Assembly (NCBI GenBank): GCA_945873925.1
Contig: CAMCES010000008.1
Coordinates: forward strand, 1 to 61,706
Origin: Bordetella parapertussis
GTDB lineage: Bacteria; Pseudomonadota; Gammaproteobacteria; Burkholderiales; Burkholderiaceae_C
DNA: 61,706 nucleotides
Direction of reading: 5' to 3'
Positions 1 to 9,954 of the stretch are shown piece after piece. Positions within the stretch are counted from its first letter, which is position 1; each line of letters begins with the position of its first letter. The position numbers were made by a program, and so were the translations under genes. The notes beneath the pieces were generated by a model, which did no database searches, was not told the DNA's origin, and saw only the letters and a list, made by a program, of their open reading frames with translations.

Positions 1-884
1 GCTTGGGTGTTCATCACAAACGGGCCATATTGCGCCACGGGCTCGCCAATCGGGCGGCCTTGCAACAGCAGCAACTCCAAAGTCTCCAAGCCTGTGTTGA
101 CCAACTGCAGGTTGTTTGACGCCTTGACCTCGAGCACATGGCGGGTGGGAATATTTTGCCCGTCTAGCTGCAAGCCTTGGCCTTGGAAGAAATACAGCTG
201 ACGGCGGGTCGCGGTATGCGAGGTCTTGGGCAAGGCCCAGCTCGCGCCAGGCGCCATGCGGATGGTGAAGATCGCCAGGTCTGCGTCAGTTTGGCTGGCC
301 CATGAATGCGGCGGCGGGGGCAGGCCTTGGGCCTCAGCCAATTGGCCAGCGACCACCACCACCTCGGTGGCCAGGCCTTGCGCGTCGCGGTGCGTCACGG
401 TTTGGATCTGCTCGCGCCAAAACATGGTGAAGTGCGGCTCACACATTTTGTCTTTGGCTGGCAGGTTCAACCAAATCTGAAACAGCTCGCAGGGGTTGTC
501 TTGGTCTTGGCGACGCAGCGGGAACATCTCGCAGTGCACGATGCCTTTGCCAGCGGTGAGCCACTGCACATCGCCGTCACCAAAACGGGCGGTGGCGCCC
601 AGCGAATCCGAATGGTCGATGCGCCCTTGGCGGGTGATGGTCACGGTTTCAAAACCCCGGTGCGGGTGCGATGGAAAGCCCGGGATGGTTTGGCCGTGGT
701 ACATGCTCCAGCCGTCTTTGTTGCCAAAGTCGCTGCCCATTTGCCGCCCAGCCAGCGAGGCATCTGGCCCCATCTGGGCATTGCCACGCGGGTAATGGTC
801 CAGGTGGTGCACACAAAACAAAAACGGATCGATGGTCTGCCAGGGAAACGACAGTGGGGCGAGTTGCAGGATGCTGGAGGACAT
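1..884 (-). CDS. pirin family protein (3' end outside window)
   Basis: Pirin-type bicupin. The start is the ATG at 884 on the minus strand, and the reading frame stays open to the window edge, so the C-terminus is missing. About 294 codons are visible, close to a full pirin. The N-terminal cupin carries the metal-binding motifs HPHRGFET and, further on, GIVHCEMF (His-x-His and His-x-Glu ligands of pirins). The visible end reads GEPVAQYGPFVMNT, a typical pirin C-terminal signature. Bacterial pirins are cytoplasmic and may act as quercetin 2,3-dioxygenases or redox/metabolic regulators; the sequence cannot say which. It lies just downstream of, and on the same strand as, the serine hydrolase that ends at 906. 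Confidence 0.9.
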   Translation of the reverse strand, partial: MSSSILQLAPLSFPWQTIDPFLFCVHHLDHYPRGNAQMGPDASLAGRQMGSDFGNKDGWSMYHGQTIPGFPSHPHRGFETVTITRQGRIDHSDSLGATARFGDGDVQWLTAGKGIVHCEMFPLRRQDQDNPCELFQIWLNLPAKDKMCEPHFTMFWREQIQTVTHRDAQGLATEVVVVAGQLAEAQGLPPPPHSWASQTDADLAIFTIRMAPGASWALPKTSHTATRRQLYFFQGQGLQLDGQNIPTRHVLEVKASNNLQLVNTGLETLELLLLQGRPIGEPVAQYGPFVMNTQ

Positions 885-905
885 GTGTGACCTACTTCAA
901 TGGGC

Positions 906-2201
906 TTATTCCAAGGCTTGGTAAACCAGTTGCTTGACCATGCGGCGGTAGTACTGGCGAATCGGGCCAGGGGTTTGCGCCATCATCAATCCGATGACTT
1001 GTTCTTTCGGGTCGATCCAAAAGAAGGTGCCACCGGCACCGGCCCAGGCGTAGTCGCCCTCAGAGCCAGGGACACTGGCCATGCCGGGGCCTTGGCGCAC
1101 CATGAAGCCCAGGCCGAAGGTATAGCCCTGCACGCCCATCAAGAGCTCACCGGGTTGCAGCGGGGTGGCCACTTTGGGGCCAAGGTGGTCCGAGGTCATC
1201 AAGGCGACGGTGCTGCGGCTGAGGTAACGGCGGCCGTCCAAGCTGCCGTTGTTGAGCAGCATTTGGCAAAAGCGCAGGTAATCGGCGGCGGTGGTTGACA
1301 AGCCGGCACCGCCGGATTCGTTGCCTGGTGCTTGGGTCACATCGAGCATCGGGGCCATCGGCTTTTGCGTGAGCGGGTCGATCGCCAAGGGCTGGGCGAT
1401 GCGGCTGAGCTTGTCAGCAGGCACGACAAACGAGGTGTCTTTCATGCCCAAGGGTTTGATCAGGCGTTCGTCGAGCATCACGCCCAGTGGCTTTTTACCC
1501 ACGGCTTCGAGCACACGCCCGAGCAAATCGGTGGACAAACTGTATTCCCAGGTGCTGCCGGGTTGCCACTGCAACGGGGCTTTGGCAAAGGCGGCGACTT
1601 GCTGTTCTGGGCTCAGGGTGATCCATGCAGAAGGTGTTTCATTGGAAAACAGACCTGCTTGTATGTATCCGTTGCGCATCGCGACCGAGCGGCTGAATTC
1701 GGCATAGGTCAGGCCAGAGGTGTGACGCAACAGGTCGTGCACCAGGATTTGGCGGGTAGCAGGCACGGTGGCGCTGGCTGGGTCGGCAGGGTTGGCCAAG
1801 ACCTGCATTTGCGCCAGGCCGGGCAAGAACTTGGACACCGGGTCGGCCAACTGCAGCTTGCCTTCTTCGACCATCATCATGGCCAACACCGAGGTCATGG
1901 GCTTGGTCATGGAATAGGCGCGAAAGATGGCGTCAGGTTTGACACCGATCGCATCGGAATACACCAGCGCACCTTTGCGCGCCACCATGACCACCGCGCC
2001 AGGCATCTGCTTGGCGTCAATCTCGCCTTGGATGACAGGGCGGATGCGGGCCAAGCGCTCGGCCGAAAAACCTTTGGAAGCGGGGGAGGCTGTGGGGATG
2101 TCGGCGGCCAACAGTGGGGCGGCCAAGGCCGTCATCAGCAAGCTGCCAAAAACGGCGTGGAGGCAAGCACGGCGGCTGCTTGACAGAGGGTTCAGGGGCA
2201 T
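906..2201 (-). CDS. secreted serine hydrolase, class C beta-lactamase family
   Basis: Beta-lactamase/esterase (EstB-like) fold protein of about 431 residues. The start is the ATG at 2201, which has a GGAG Shine-Dalgarno 6 nt upstream. A longer frame from 2255 exists, but there the purine stretch abuts the start codon. The N-terminus is a signal peptide (RRACLHAVFGSLL, then an Ala-rich h-region to about residue 33). The nucleophile motif SMTK is at residues 97-100 and a Tyr-Ser-Leu triad motif follows (EYSLSTDLLG). A C-terminal GGTFFWIDP stretch matches the family's GG-x-x-x-x-W-I-D-P motif. Likely periplasmic esterase, D-aminopeptidase or transpeptidase-like; true beta-lactamase activity is not implied. 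The pirin gene follows on the same strand. Confidence 0.88.
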   Translation of the reverse strand: MPLNPLSSSRRACLHAVFGSLLMTALAAPLLAADIPTASPASKGFSAERLARIRPVIQGEIDAKQMPGAVVMVARKGALVYSDAIGVKPDAIFRAYSMTKPMTSVLAMMMVEEGKLQLADPVSKFLPGLAQMQVLANPADPASATVPATRQILVHDLLRHTSGLTYAEFSRSVAMRNGYIQAGLFSNETPSAWITLSPEQQVAAFAKAPLQWQPGSTWEYSLSTDLLGRVLEAVGKKPLGVMLDERLIKPLGMKDTSFVVPADKLSRIAQPLAIDPLTQKPMAPMLDVTQAPGNESGGAGLSTTAADYLRFCQMLLNNGSLDGRRYLSRSTVALMTSDHLGPKVATPLQPGELLMGVQGYTFGLGFMVRQGPGMASVPGSEGDYAWAGAGGTFFWIDPKEQVIGLMMAQTPGPIRQYYRRMVKQLVYQALE

Positions 2202-2303
2202 GCGTCGCTCCGAAGACAGTTGGTGAAGGTTCAAAGAGGTTAGCAGATGCCGCATCCCTTAAGCTCTCAAGCTGAGCAATGAAAAAACACAATGGAGACC
2301 CTG

Positions 2304-3083
<780 letters not shown>

Positions 3084-3130
3084 GGGCGGGCACAATCCCA
3101 TCCATTCAAAAAAATCAACAGGAGACCCCC

Positions 3131-4309
3131 ATGTCAGAAGCATTCATCGTCGCGGCGACCCGAACCGCAGGAGGGCGTCGCGGCGGCCGTTTGTCCGGTT
3201 GGCATCCCGTGGACCTGGCCGCCCAGGTCTTGAACGATTTACTGGATCGCACCGGTGCCGACCCCGCACTGGTGGAAGACGTGTTCATGGGCTGTGTCAG
3301 CCAGGTGGGTGAGCAGTCCACGAATGTGGCCCGCAATGCGGTGTTGGCCTCGCGTTTGCCCGAGTCGGTGCCTGGTACGTCCATTGATCGGCAATGCGGT
3401 TCGTCCCAACAAGCGATCCACTTCGCCGCACAAGCCGTGATGTCGGGCAGCATGGACATGGTGATCGCTGCCGGTGTCGAGTCTATGACCCGCGTGCCCA
3501 TGTTCAGCACCACCGTGCTGGCGCAAAAAGCCAATATGGGTTTTTACCAAAGTCCCAAGATCAACCAGCGCTACCACGACCAGGTGTTCAGTCAATTTGT
3601 GGGCGCCGAGATGATGGCCAAGAAATACGGTCTGAGCAAACACGATCTCGACAGCTACGCTTTACTCAGCCACCAGCGCGCCGCCGCTGCCACCCAGGCC
3701 GGGGTTTTCAACAACGAAATCTTGCCTGTGGCGGTGCTCAACCCGGAAGGCCAGCCCACTGGCGAGATGCACACCGCCGACGAAGGTATCCGGGCTGACG
3801 CCAGCTTGGAGAGCATTGGCGCGGTCAAGTTGCTGCAAGAGGGTGGCGTGATCACCGCGGCCAATGCCAGCCAAATTTGCGATGGCGCCACCGGCGTCAT
3901 GGTGGTCAGTGAACGCGGCCTGAAAGCCTTGGGGGTCAAGCCTTTGGCGCGCATCCACCAGATGACCATGATCGGCCACGACCCGGTCATCATGCTCGAA
4001 GCACCTATTCCTGCCACCGAACGCGCCTTGAAAAAAGCCGGCATGAAAATCGACGACATCGATTTGTTCGAGGTCAACGAAGCCTTTGCCTCGGTGCCCC
4101 TGGCTTGGCTGAAAAGCCTGGGTGCCGACCCGGCGCGGTTGAATGTGAACGGCGGTGCGATTGCATTGGGTCACCCCCTGGGCGCATCGGGCACCAAGCT
4201 GATGACCACCTTGATCCATGCACTGACGCAGCGTGGCAAGCGCTACGGTTTGCAAACCATGTGCGAGGGCGGTGGCATGGCCAATGTGACCATCATCGAA
4301 CGCCTCTGA
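3131..4309 (+). CDS. acetyl-CoA C-acyltransferase (thiolase)
   Basis: Thiolase of 392 residues, the normal family length. The acyl-accepting Cys89 lies in the motif DRQCGSSQQA. The C-terminal half has NEAFAS, GGAIALGHPLGASG (catalytic His) and CEGGGM (second catalytic Cys). It performs thiolytic cleavage of 3-ketoacyl-CoA, or the reverse condensation. The start ATG at 3131 has a GGAG leader. It lies 47 nt after the SDR dehydrogenase and 31 nt before the acyl-CoA ligase, all on the plus strand, which fits a beta-oxidation-like operon. The motifs do not separate fadA-type from PHB-type thiolases, so no symbol is given. Confidence 0.93.
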   Translation: MSEAFIVAATRTAGGRRGGRLSGWHPVDLAAQVLNDLLDRTGADPALVEDVFMGCVSQVGEQSTNVARNAVLASRLPESVPGTSIDRQCGSSQQAIHFAAQAVMSGSMDMVIAAGVESMTRVPMFSTTVLAQKANMGFYQSPKINQRYHDQVFSQFVGAEMMAKKYGLSKHDLDSYALLSHQRAAAATQAGVFNNEILPVAVLNPEGQPTGEMHTADEGIRADASLESIGAVKLLQEGGVITAANASQICDGATGVMVVSERGLKALGVKPLARIHQMTMIGHDPVIMLEAPIPATERALKKAGMKIDDIDLFEVNEAFASVPLAWLKSLGADPARLNVNGGAIALGHPLGASGTKLMTTLIHALTQRGKRYGLQTMCEGGGMANVTIIERL

Positions 4310-4340
4310 TGCGTCTGTCGTTACCGTCAAGGAGTTGGCC

Positions 4341-5978
4341 ATGCTGGGATTGATGCAAGACCGACCGCTGTTGATTTCCTCTTTGGTGGAACACGCGGCC
4401 ACCTTTCACCCTGCGACCGAGATCGTCTCGCGCTTGCCCGAGGGTGCGGAACACCGCACCGATTGGCGCGGTCTGCGCGATTTGTCCAAGCAGGTGGCGC
4501 AAGCCATGGCGGTGCTGGGGGTCAAGCCAGGCGACCGGGTGGGCACCTTGGCCTGGAATTCTTTCAGGCATTTGGCGCTTTACTACGGCGTGTCTGGCAG
4601 TGGTGCGGTGCTGCACACCGTCAACCCGCGTTTGTTCCCAGCGCAAATCGACTACATCATCAACCACGCTGAAGACCAGGTGCTGTTTTTTGACATCGGT
4701 TTTGCCCCCTTGCTGGAACAACTCGCGCCCCAGTTGAAGTCTGTCAAGCATTTCGTGGCCATGACCGACCGCGCCCACATGCCTGACATCGCCTTGCCCA
4801 ACCTGCATGGCTTTGACGAGCTGATGGCAAGCCAAAGCACTCAGTACCAGTGGCCGACATTCGACGAACGCAGTGCCTCGTCTCTTTGCTACACCTCGGG
4901 CACCACCGGCAACCCCAAGGGCGTGCTGTACTCGCACCGTTCCACCATGCTGCATTCCTTGATGGAACTTGCGCCCGATACCTTTGGTATCAGCTCGGCC
5001 GAAACGCTGCTCTTGATCGTGCCCATGTTTCACGCCAACGCCTGGGGTGCGCCCTATGCCGCTGCCATGGTGGGTGCCAAGTTGGTGCTGCCTGGGCCGC
5101 ACCTGGACGGGCAAAGCATTTACCAACTGATGGGGCAAGAGCGGGTCACCTTCTCGCAAGGTGTGCCAACCGTGTGGACGATGTTGTTCCAGTACCTGGA
5201 TGCCAACCCCCACCTGGACCCGAAAAGCTTGGGCGTCAAACGCGTGGGCATTGGCGGCTCTGCGGTCTCGCGCGCCATGCTCGAACGCTTCGAGCAACAG
5301 TTTGGTGCCGTGGTGGTGCAGGGCTGGGGCATGACCGAGACCAGCCCAATCGGTGTCATCAACACGCTCTTGCCCAAGCATGCCCACTCACCCGCTGAAG
5401 AACTGGTCAAGGTCAAGCTCAAGCAGGGCCGGGGGGTGTGGGGCGTGGACCTGAAAATCGTTGATGAACACGGCCAAGCCCTGCCTTGGGATGGTGTGGC
5501 CTTTGGGCATTTGCATGTGCGCGGGCCTTGGATCACCAGTGGGTATTTCAAAAGCGAAGGAGGTCAAGTGCTTGATGCTGAGGGTTTTTTTCCGACAGGT
5601 GATGTCGCCACGATCGACGCCGATGGCTTTGTCCAGTTGGTGGACCGCGCCAAAGACGTGATCAAGTCAGGTGGTGAATGGATTTCATCCATCGATGTCG
5701 AGTTGTGTGCCCATTCACACCCGGGCGTGGCCGAGGCGGCGGTCATAGGCGTGGCGCACCCGACATGGCAAGAGCGCCCCTTGATGCTGGTGGTGCGGCG
5801 GGCAGGGTCCTCGGTCACCGTGGAAGAATTGATGGCTTATTTGCTGCCGCGCCTTGCCAAATGGTGGTTACCCGATGAGATTTTGTTTGTGGATGAATTG
5901 CCGCACACAGCCACCGGCAAATTGCTCAAAACCCAACTGCGAGAGACCTACAAAGACCACCGTTTATCGTCAGTCTGA
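4341..5978 (+). CDS. acyl-CoA ligase (AMP-binding, medium/long-chain)
   Basis: ANL-superfamily adenylating enzyme of 545 residues. The P-loop motif YTSGTTGNPKG (around residues 183-193) follows the preferred SLC lead-in. GWGMTETSP (A5), the TGDVATID loop, DRAKDVIKSGGEWIS (hinge and A8) and a C-terminal PHTATGKLLK with the catalytic lysine are all present. It activates a carboxylic acid to the acyl-AMP and then to the CoA thioester, in the cytoplasm or at the membrane. The ATG at 4341 with AAGGAG 6 nt upstream is a better start than the TTG at 4335. It closes the SDR-thiolase-ligase run. Similar proteins are annotated as long-chain or DMSP-type acyl-CoA ligases; the true substrate is not clear. 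Confidence 0.9.
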   Translation: MLGLMQDRPLLISSLVEHAATFHPATEIVSRLPEGAEHRTDWRGLRDLSKQVAQAMAVLGVKPGDRVGTLAWNSFRHLALYYGVSGSGAVLHTVNPRLFPAQIDYIINHAEDQVLFFDIGFAPLLEQLAPQLKSVKHFVAMTDRAHMPDIALPNLHGFDELMASQSTQYQWPTFDERSASSLCYTSGTTGNPKGVLYSHRSTMLHSLMELAPDTFGISSAETLLLIVPMFHANAWGAPYAAAMVGAKLVLPGPHLDGQSIYQLMGQERVTFSQGVPTVWTMLFQYLDANPHLDPKSLGVKRVGIGGSAVSRAMLERFEQQFGAVVVQGWGMTETSPIGVINTLLPKHAHSPAEELVKVKLKQGRGVWGVDLKIVDEHGQALPWDGVAFGHLHVRGPWITSGYFKSEGGQVLDAEGFFPTGDVATIDADGFVQLVDRAKDVIKSGGEWISSIDVELCAHSHPGVAEAAVIGVAHPTWQERPLMLVVRRAGSSVTVEELMAYLLPRLAKWWLPDEILFVDELPHTATGKLLKTQLRETYKDHRLSSV

Positions 5979-6081
5979 GACGGCGACGGCCATGGCCAAG
6001 TGCCCCCTGTCACACATCTAACATCTTTGGGTGTCATCATAGACCATCGATTTTCAGGCTCGATGCAAGCCACCTTAAAAG

Positions 6082-6378
6082 ATGAACGCAGACAACACCA
6101 AATTAAACAGTTCTTTGGAGAACTTTAAAAAACACCTCGATGGTCAGGGCTTCGTGTCGCCTATGCTGAGTACCTTAGAGCCTCAGCAGGTATTGCGGCG
6201 CACCGCCAGCAACCAAGAAATTTTTGGTATTGTGTTGGCAGGCGACTGCACCCTGGTCACCGATTCACAAGCCACGGTATTGGAAAAGCACGAGATTTTT
6301 TTCATTGAACCCACCAAAACCTTCGAGATCCAATCAGGCCAAAAAGGGGTTGAATACCTTTTTACCTATAAAAAGTAG
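6082..6378 (+). CDS. small cupin-like protein
   Basis: A 98-residue protein with no signal peptide. The central part (a glycine-containing GIVLAGDCTLVTDSQ, then EKHEIFFIEPTKTFEIQSG) has the alternating hydrophobic pattern of a small single-domain cupin. The usual metal-binding histidines are not clear. The start ATG has only a weak Shine-Dalgarno. It lies 11 nt upstream of the glycerophosphodiesterase gene on the same strand, so the two may be cotranscribed. The fold suggestion is inference from sequence pattern; function unknown. Confidence 0.6.
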   Translation: MNADNTKLNSSLENFKKHLDGQGFVSPMLSTLEPQQVLRRTASNQEIFGIVLAGDCTLVTDSQATVLEKHEIFFIEPTKTFEIQSGQKGVEYLFTYKK

Positions 6379-6389
6379 CAGGCACTGAG

Positions 6390-7616
6390 ATGACCTTCAA
6401 TCCACATGGGCTGGTTTGGCTGGTTTGCGCAGTCACCACCGGTTTGAGTGCGGCGCAACCGACCCCTGCCGGATTCAGTGTGCAACTGGGGCCGCGCCCG
6501 TATTTCCTGGTGTCGCAAATGCCCGACTCCGCACTCAAAGCACAGTTGACCACCTGCAGCAACGGTCCGTTTGAAAAGCGCGATTTCTCGATCGGGCACC
6601 GGGGTGCTGCGCTGATGTTCCCAGAGCACACCTTGGAGTCGTATGAAGCCGCGGTACGCATGGGCGCGGGCATGGTGGAGTGTGATGTGACCTTCACCAA
6701 AGACAAGCAATTGGTCTGCCGTCATGCGCAAAACGATTTGCACACCACCACCAACATCTTACTCACACCCTTGGCTGCCAAGTGCACGCAGGGATTCAAG
6801 CCCTATGACCCGCAGACCCAAACACCGGCGACTGCTGAATGCCGTGCCAGTGACATCACCTTGGCAGAGTTCAAAACCTTGCGCGGCAAGATGGATGGAT
6901 TCAACCCCCAAGCCTTGACGCCCGAGGCTTTCGTCCATGGCACCGCGCCTTGGCGAACCGATCTCTACAGCGGCCCCGGCAGTGGCACTTTGATGAGCCA
7001 CCAAGACAGCATTGCACTGTTCAAGCGCTTGGGCGTCAAGATGACGCCGGAATTGAAACAGGCCGTGGTACCCATGCCTTTTGACGGTTTCACACAACAA
7101 GACTATGCACAAAAAATGATTGACGAGTACAAGGCCGCAGGCGTGACGCCCAGTCAGGTATTTGCGCAGTCATTCAGCCATGCGGACGTGGTGTATTGGG
7201 TGCAGCGCGAACCTGCATTTGGGCAGCAAGCGGTTTATTTGGATTCGGCCGTGACCCCCAGTGATTTGCCTGACCTGGAAAAACTCAAGGTCTACAAAGC
7301 ACAGGGCATTCAAATCGTGGCGCCGCCGATCTTTGCCTTGCTCGATATCAAGGACGGCCGCATGACCGCATCGCGCTATGCCAAAGACATCCAACAGGCT
7401 GGTCTGAAAACCATCGCCTGGTCGCTGGAGCGCTCAGGCTTGATGGCGAAAGACAAGGGCGGTTGGTATTACCAAACCGTCAACTCGGTGGTCAAAGGTG
7501 AGGGCGATATTTACCAAGCCCTGGACGTGTTGGTCAAAGAGGCGGGGATCATCGGCATGTTTTCTGACTGGCCTGCCACCACCACTTATTACGCCAATTG
7601 CATGGGTGTGCGCTGA
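6390..7616 (+). CDS. secreted glycerophosphodiester phosphodiesterase
   Basis: GDPD family protein of 408 residues with an N-terminal signal peptide (hydrophobic LVWLVCAVTTGLSAA). The TIM-barrel signature begins with IGHRGAALMFPEHTLESYEAA, holding the catalytic His and the Arg/Glu pair, followed by ECDVTFTKD (metal-binding Glu/Asp) and CRHAQNDL (second catalytic His). These are the residues of GlpQ/Ca-dependent periplasmic enzymes that release glycerol 3-phosphate from deacylated phospholipids. The insert of about 100 residues after the second His is also seen in eukaryote-like and large bacterial GDPDs. It could scavenge phosphate or glycerol phosphate. The upstream cupin-like gene ends 12 nt before the start. 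Confidence 0.88.
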   Translation: MTFNPHGLVWLVCAVTTGLSAAQPTPAGFSVQLGPRPYFLVSQMPDSALKAQLTTCSNGPFEKRDFSIGHRGAALMFPEHTLESYEAAVRMGAGMVECDVTFTKDKQLVCRHAQNDLHTTTNILLTPLAAKCTQGFKPYDPQTQTPATAECRASDITLAEFKTLRGKMDGFNPQALTPEAFVHGTAPWRTDLYSGPGSGTLMSHQDSIALFKRLGVKMTPELKQAVVPMPFDGFTQQDYAQKMIDEYKAAGVTPSQVFAQSFSHADVVYWVQREPAFGQQAVYLDSAVTPSDLPDLEKLKVYKAQGIQIVAPPIFALLDIKDGRMTASRYAKDIQQAGLKTIAWSLERSGLMAKDKGGWYYQTVNSVVKGEGDIYQALDVLVKEAGIIGMFSDWPATTTYYANCMGVR

Positions 7617-7640
7617 AGCAGCCGCCCTTGGCCAAAGCCC

Positions 7641-8918
7641 TCACAACCACTGAAACAAGGGCTTTGAAGGAAACCCAGCACTGCGTCCCAAAGACGCCTC
7701 AATGCGCAAGCCCTCGTTCCACTTGGCCATGCGCTCGGAGCGTGAAAAACTGCCCACCTTGAGCTGCGGCACGCCCCAGCCAACCGCCAGGTGCACGATG
7801 CTCACATCCTCGGTTTCGCCCGAGCGGGCCGAGATGATGCTGTCCAAACCGTGTTGTTGAGCGGTTTGCAACGCTTGCAGAGTTTCACTCACCGTGCCGA
7901 CTTGGTTGGGTTTGATCAACACCGCATTGCACGCGCCCTTGGCTGCACGTTCGGCAATTTGCGCTGCATGGGTGACAAAAAAATCGTCTCCAATGATTTG
8001 CAAACGGTCTCCCAGTAGCGTGGTCATTTGTCGCATACCGTCGATGTCGTCTTCAGCAAAGCCGTCTTCCATCGAGATGATCGGGTAGTCGTTCACCCAG
8101 CGTTCATACACCTGCAACAGTTGGTCACGGTCAAATTGCCGAGCTTCGCTACGCCAGTGGTAGATGCCGTCTGCATGGTATTGGCTGGCAGCGAGGTCCA
8201 ACCCGATCGAAATGTCCACACCGGGCTTGAAGCCGGCGAGTTCGATCGCTTTGACCAAGGCCTCTATCGCGCCTTGGTTCGAGCCAAACTGTGGCCAAAA
8301 CCCGCCTTCGTCTGCCACGCCGAGGTTTTTGCCTTGCTGTGACAGGCTTTTGCCTGCGGCATGGTAGACCTCGGCCACCCATTCCAGCGATTGCGCAAAG
8401 CTGCGCGCCCCATGGGGCAGGGCCAAGAAGTCTTGCAAGTCGACACTGCCCTTGGCGTGCGCACCGCCCCCAAAGATTTGGATTTCAGGCAGCGGCAAGC
8501 TCACCTCGTCACTGCCTGACAGGTAGCGCCACAAAGGCAGATCAGCGTGTGCACTGGCCGCCCATAAACACGCCAAAGACACCGCGGTCAGGCTGTTGCC
8601 ACCCACGCGCGATTTGTCAGGCGTGCCGTCGGCTCGACACATGGCGGCATCGATCGCGGCTTGGTCGTGGATGTCCATGCCCAACAACGCGGGGGCAATC
8701 ACTTCATGCACCAGGCGCACCGCCTGACCCACCCCCAGGCCTTTGAAGGCATGGCCACCATCGCGCAGTTCTTTGGCCTCGCCTGCGCCGGTGGAGGCAC
8801 CGGCGGGTGCGATGGCGCGGCCGGTGTGACCCGAGCTCAGGGTGACTTGTGCTTCAACCGTGGGGCAGCCGCGCGAATCCCACACGGCTCTGGCAACAAC
8901 AGATTGAATGTGACTCAT
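7641..8918 (-). CDS. enolase-like protein with altered active site
   Basis: Enolase-superfamily protein of 425 residues, aligning with true enolase along its whole length. The start is the ATG at 8918: its ATG overlaps the stop of the upstream kinase (ATGA), whereas the longer frame to 9125 is only a shadow of that kinase. Kept residues include DSRG, loop Ser42, His154, Glu204 (DEGG), metal ligands Asp241, Glu284, Asp311, Lys336 and Lys387. Changed residues: the QEF glutamate is Asp163, and the SHRSGETED histidine is Ala364; the loop PSGAST is PAGAST. In yeast enolase these correspond to Glu168 and His373, both tied to catalysis. The protein may therefore act on another phosphorylated substrate. 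The coupling to a kinase supports that, by inference only. Confidence 0.85.
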   Translation of the reverse strand: MSHIQSVVARAVWDSRGCPTVEAQVTLSSGHTGRAIAPAGASTGAGEAKELRDGGHAFKGLGVGQAVRLVHEVIAPALLGMDIHDQAAIDAAMCRADGTPDKSRVGGNSLTAVSLACLWAASAHADLPLWRYLSGSDEVSLPLPEIQIFGGGAHAKGSVDLQDFLALPHGARSFAQSLEWVAEVYHAAGKSLSQQGKNLGVADEGGFWPQFGSNQGAIEALVKAIELAGFKPGVDISIGLDLAASQYHADGIYHWRSEARQFDRDQLLQVYERWVNDYPIISMEDGFAEDDIDGMRQMTTLLGDRLQIIGDDFFVTHAAQIAERAAKGACNAVLIKPNQVGTVSETLQALQTAQQHGLDSIISARSGETEDVSIVHLAVGWGVPQLKVGSFSRSERMAKWNEGLRIEASLGRSAGFPSKPLFQWL

Positions 8919-9934
8919 GGCTTCAAGACTTTCAAAACAGATTGCAAAACCTGCAGGAGGTGGGTGTGCGACGCTTGCAGGCAATGGCTGGCCACGTGCC
9001 GCACCTGTTGGTGCGACGCGGGATGGGTGAGGTACTCGACCGGTGACTTGCCGTCCACCCGCGCCAACAACAAGGCCGGCAAGAGCAGGGCAGTGCGTTG
9101 CTCGAAGGCGGCGGCGTCTTCCCAATGCACTTGCGCCAGATACGCTTGGGTCATCGCCTCAAACGACTGGGCCAGCGCTGGCGCATGGTCGGGCAAGTGA
9201 ATGGCTTTGAGCAGCAAATGGTTCAGGCAAAAAGCCAGGTCAAACGCGGGGTCGCCATACCAAGCGCATTCCGCATCCAAAAACACCGGGCCATCGGGAC
9301 CCACCAAGATGTTTTTCGGGCTGATGTCACCGTGTACCAAAGCGACATGGGTGTCTGCGGTTAGCTGGTGGATCGCACGCAAGCGATCGGCCAACAAGGG
9401 GTGGCGTTGTGCGGTGGCCAGCAAGTAAGGCTCCAGGCGCAAGGCATGGAACTCGGTGTCACTTTGAAAGCGTTGCGCCAGCTGGGGGTTGTGGGCCGTG
9501 GCCGCATGCATTTGGCCCAAGGTTTGGCCCACATGCTTGGCAAACAAGGGGTTGATATGGCCTTGCAGCAGTTGTGCTTTCCACACCGGGTGCGTGTCGG
9601 CATCCAAATACGACATGAAAAACATGCCCGCGGCTTCATCGCGGCCCAACATGCGCGGCACGGCTAGTGGAAACAGCGGCGAGATGACTTCGTACCAGGC
9701 GTATTCGTAGGCGTTGCGGCTGAGCGGGGCGTGCCAATCGGCGGCCACTTTGAGCTTGGCCAGGGCACGCTTGGCGCAGACGCTGTGGTCTTCAAAATCA
9801 ATCCGCCAAATGTCAGATGACACGCCACCGGTGAGCTGCACCATGTGGCGCACTGCTTGGCCGTGACCAATGCCCAGTTGGTGTAAGGAGCGCAAGACAT
9901 CGGGTTGCATGAGACTATTATCAAGGTCAGTCAT
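8915..9934 (-). CDS. phosphotransferase, APH/choline kinase family
   Basis: Protein-kinase-like small-molecule kinase of 339 residues. The Brenner motif HGDISPKNIL holds the catalytic Asp, followed by the metal-binding FLDAECAWYGDPAFDLAF segment (DFG-like Asp plus the APH/ChoK-type GDPxxDLA). It phosphorylates a hydroxyl group of an unknown small molecule. Its stop overlaps the enolase-like start (ATGA), so the two are probably translated together. The ATG at 9934 lies only 4 nt from the LexA box at 9939-9954 and has no Shine-Dalgarno; an internal ATG at 9910 is the alternative. Expression may be influenced by the SOS operator because of this spacing. Aminoglycoside resistance is not implied. 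Confidence 0.8.
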   Translation of the reverse strand: MTDLDNSLMQPDVLRSLHQLGIGHGQAVRHMVQLTGGVSSDIWRIDFEDHSVCAKRALAKLKVAADWHAPLSRNAYEYAWYEVISPLFPLAVPRMLGRDEAAGMFFMSYLDADTHPVWKAQLLQGHINPLFAKHVGQTLGQMHAATAHNPQLAQRFQSDTEFHALRLEPYLLATAQRHPLLADRLRAIHQLTADTHVALVHGDISPKNILVGPDGPVFLDAECAWYGDPAFDLAFCLNHLLLKAIHLPDHAPALAQSFEAMTQAYLAQVHWEDAAAFEQRTALLLPALLLARVDGKSPVEYLTHPASHQQVRHVASHCLQASHTHLLQVLQSVLKVLKP

Positions 9935-9938
9935 GGGG

Positions 9939-9954
9939 CTGTTTATTTATACAG
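9939..9954. promoter_or_regulatory. LexA (SOS) box
   Basis: The sequence is CTG, ten A/T bases (TTTATTTATA), then CAG, a textbook CTG-N10-CAG LexA operator with an AT-only core, followed by TA. It lies 12 nt upstream of the umuD ATG. A TATTAT -10-like hexamer at 9955-9960 follows at once, so repression by steric block is expected and the umuD mRNA may be nearly leaderless. The box is also 4 nt from the divergent kinase start. Confidence 0.85.

Noticed and set aside
7641..9125. Enolase with a 69-residue N-terminal extension as housekeeping eno
   Set aside because: The extension is a shadow of the kinase gene; the protein starts at 8918. Key catalytic residues differ, so the glycolytic name eno was not used.
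8915..9934. Aminoglycoside resistance gene
   Set aside because: The Brenner motif only shows the kinase fold. The coupling to an enolase-like gene points to metabolism, not resistance.
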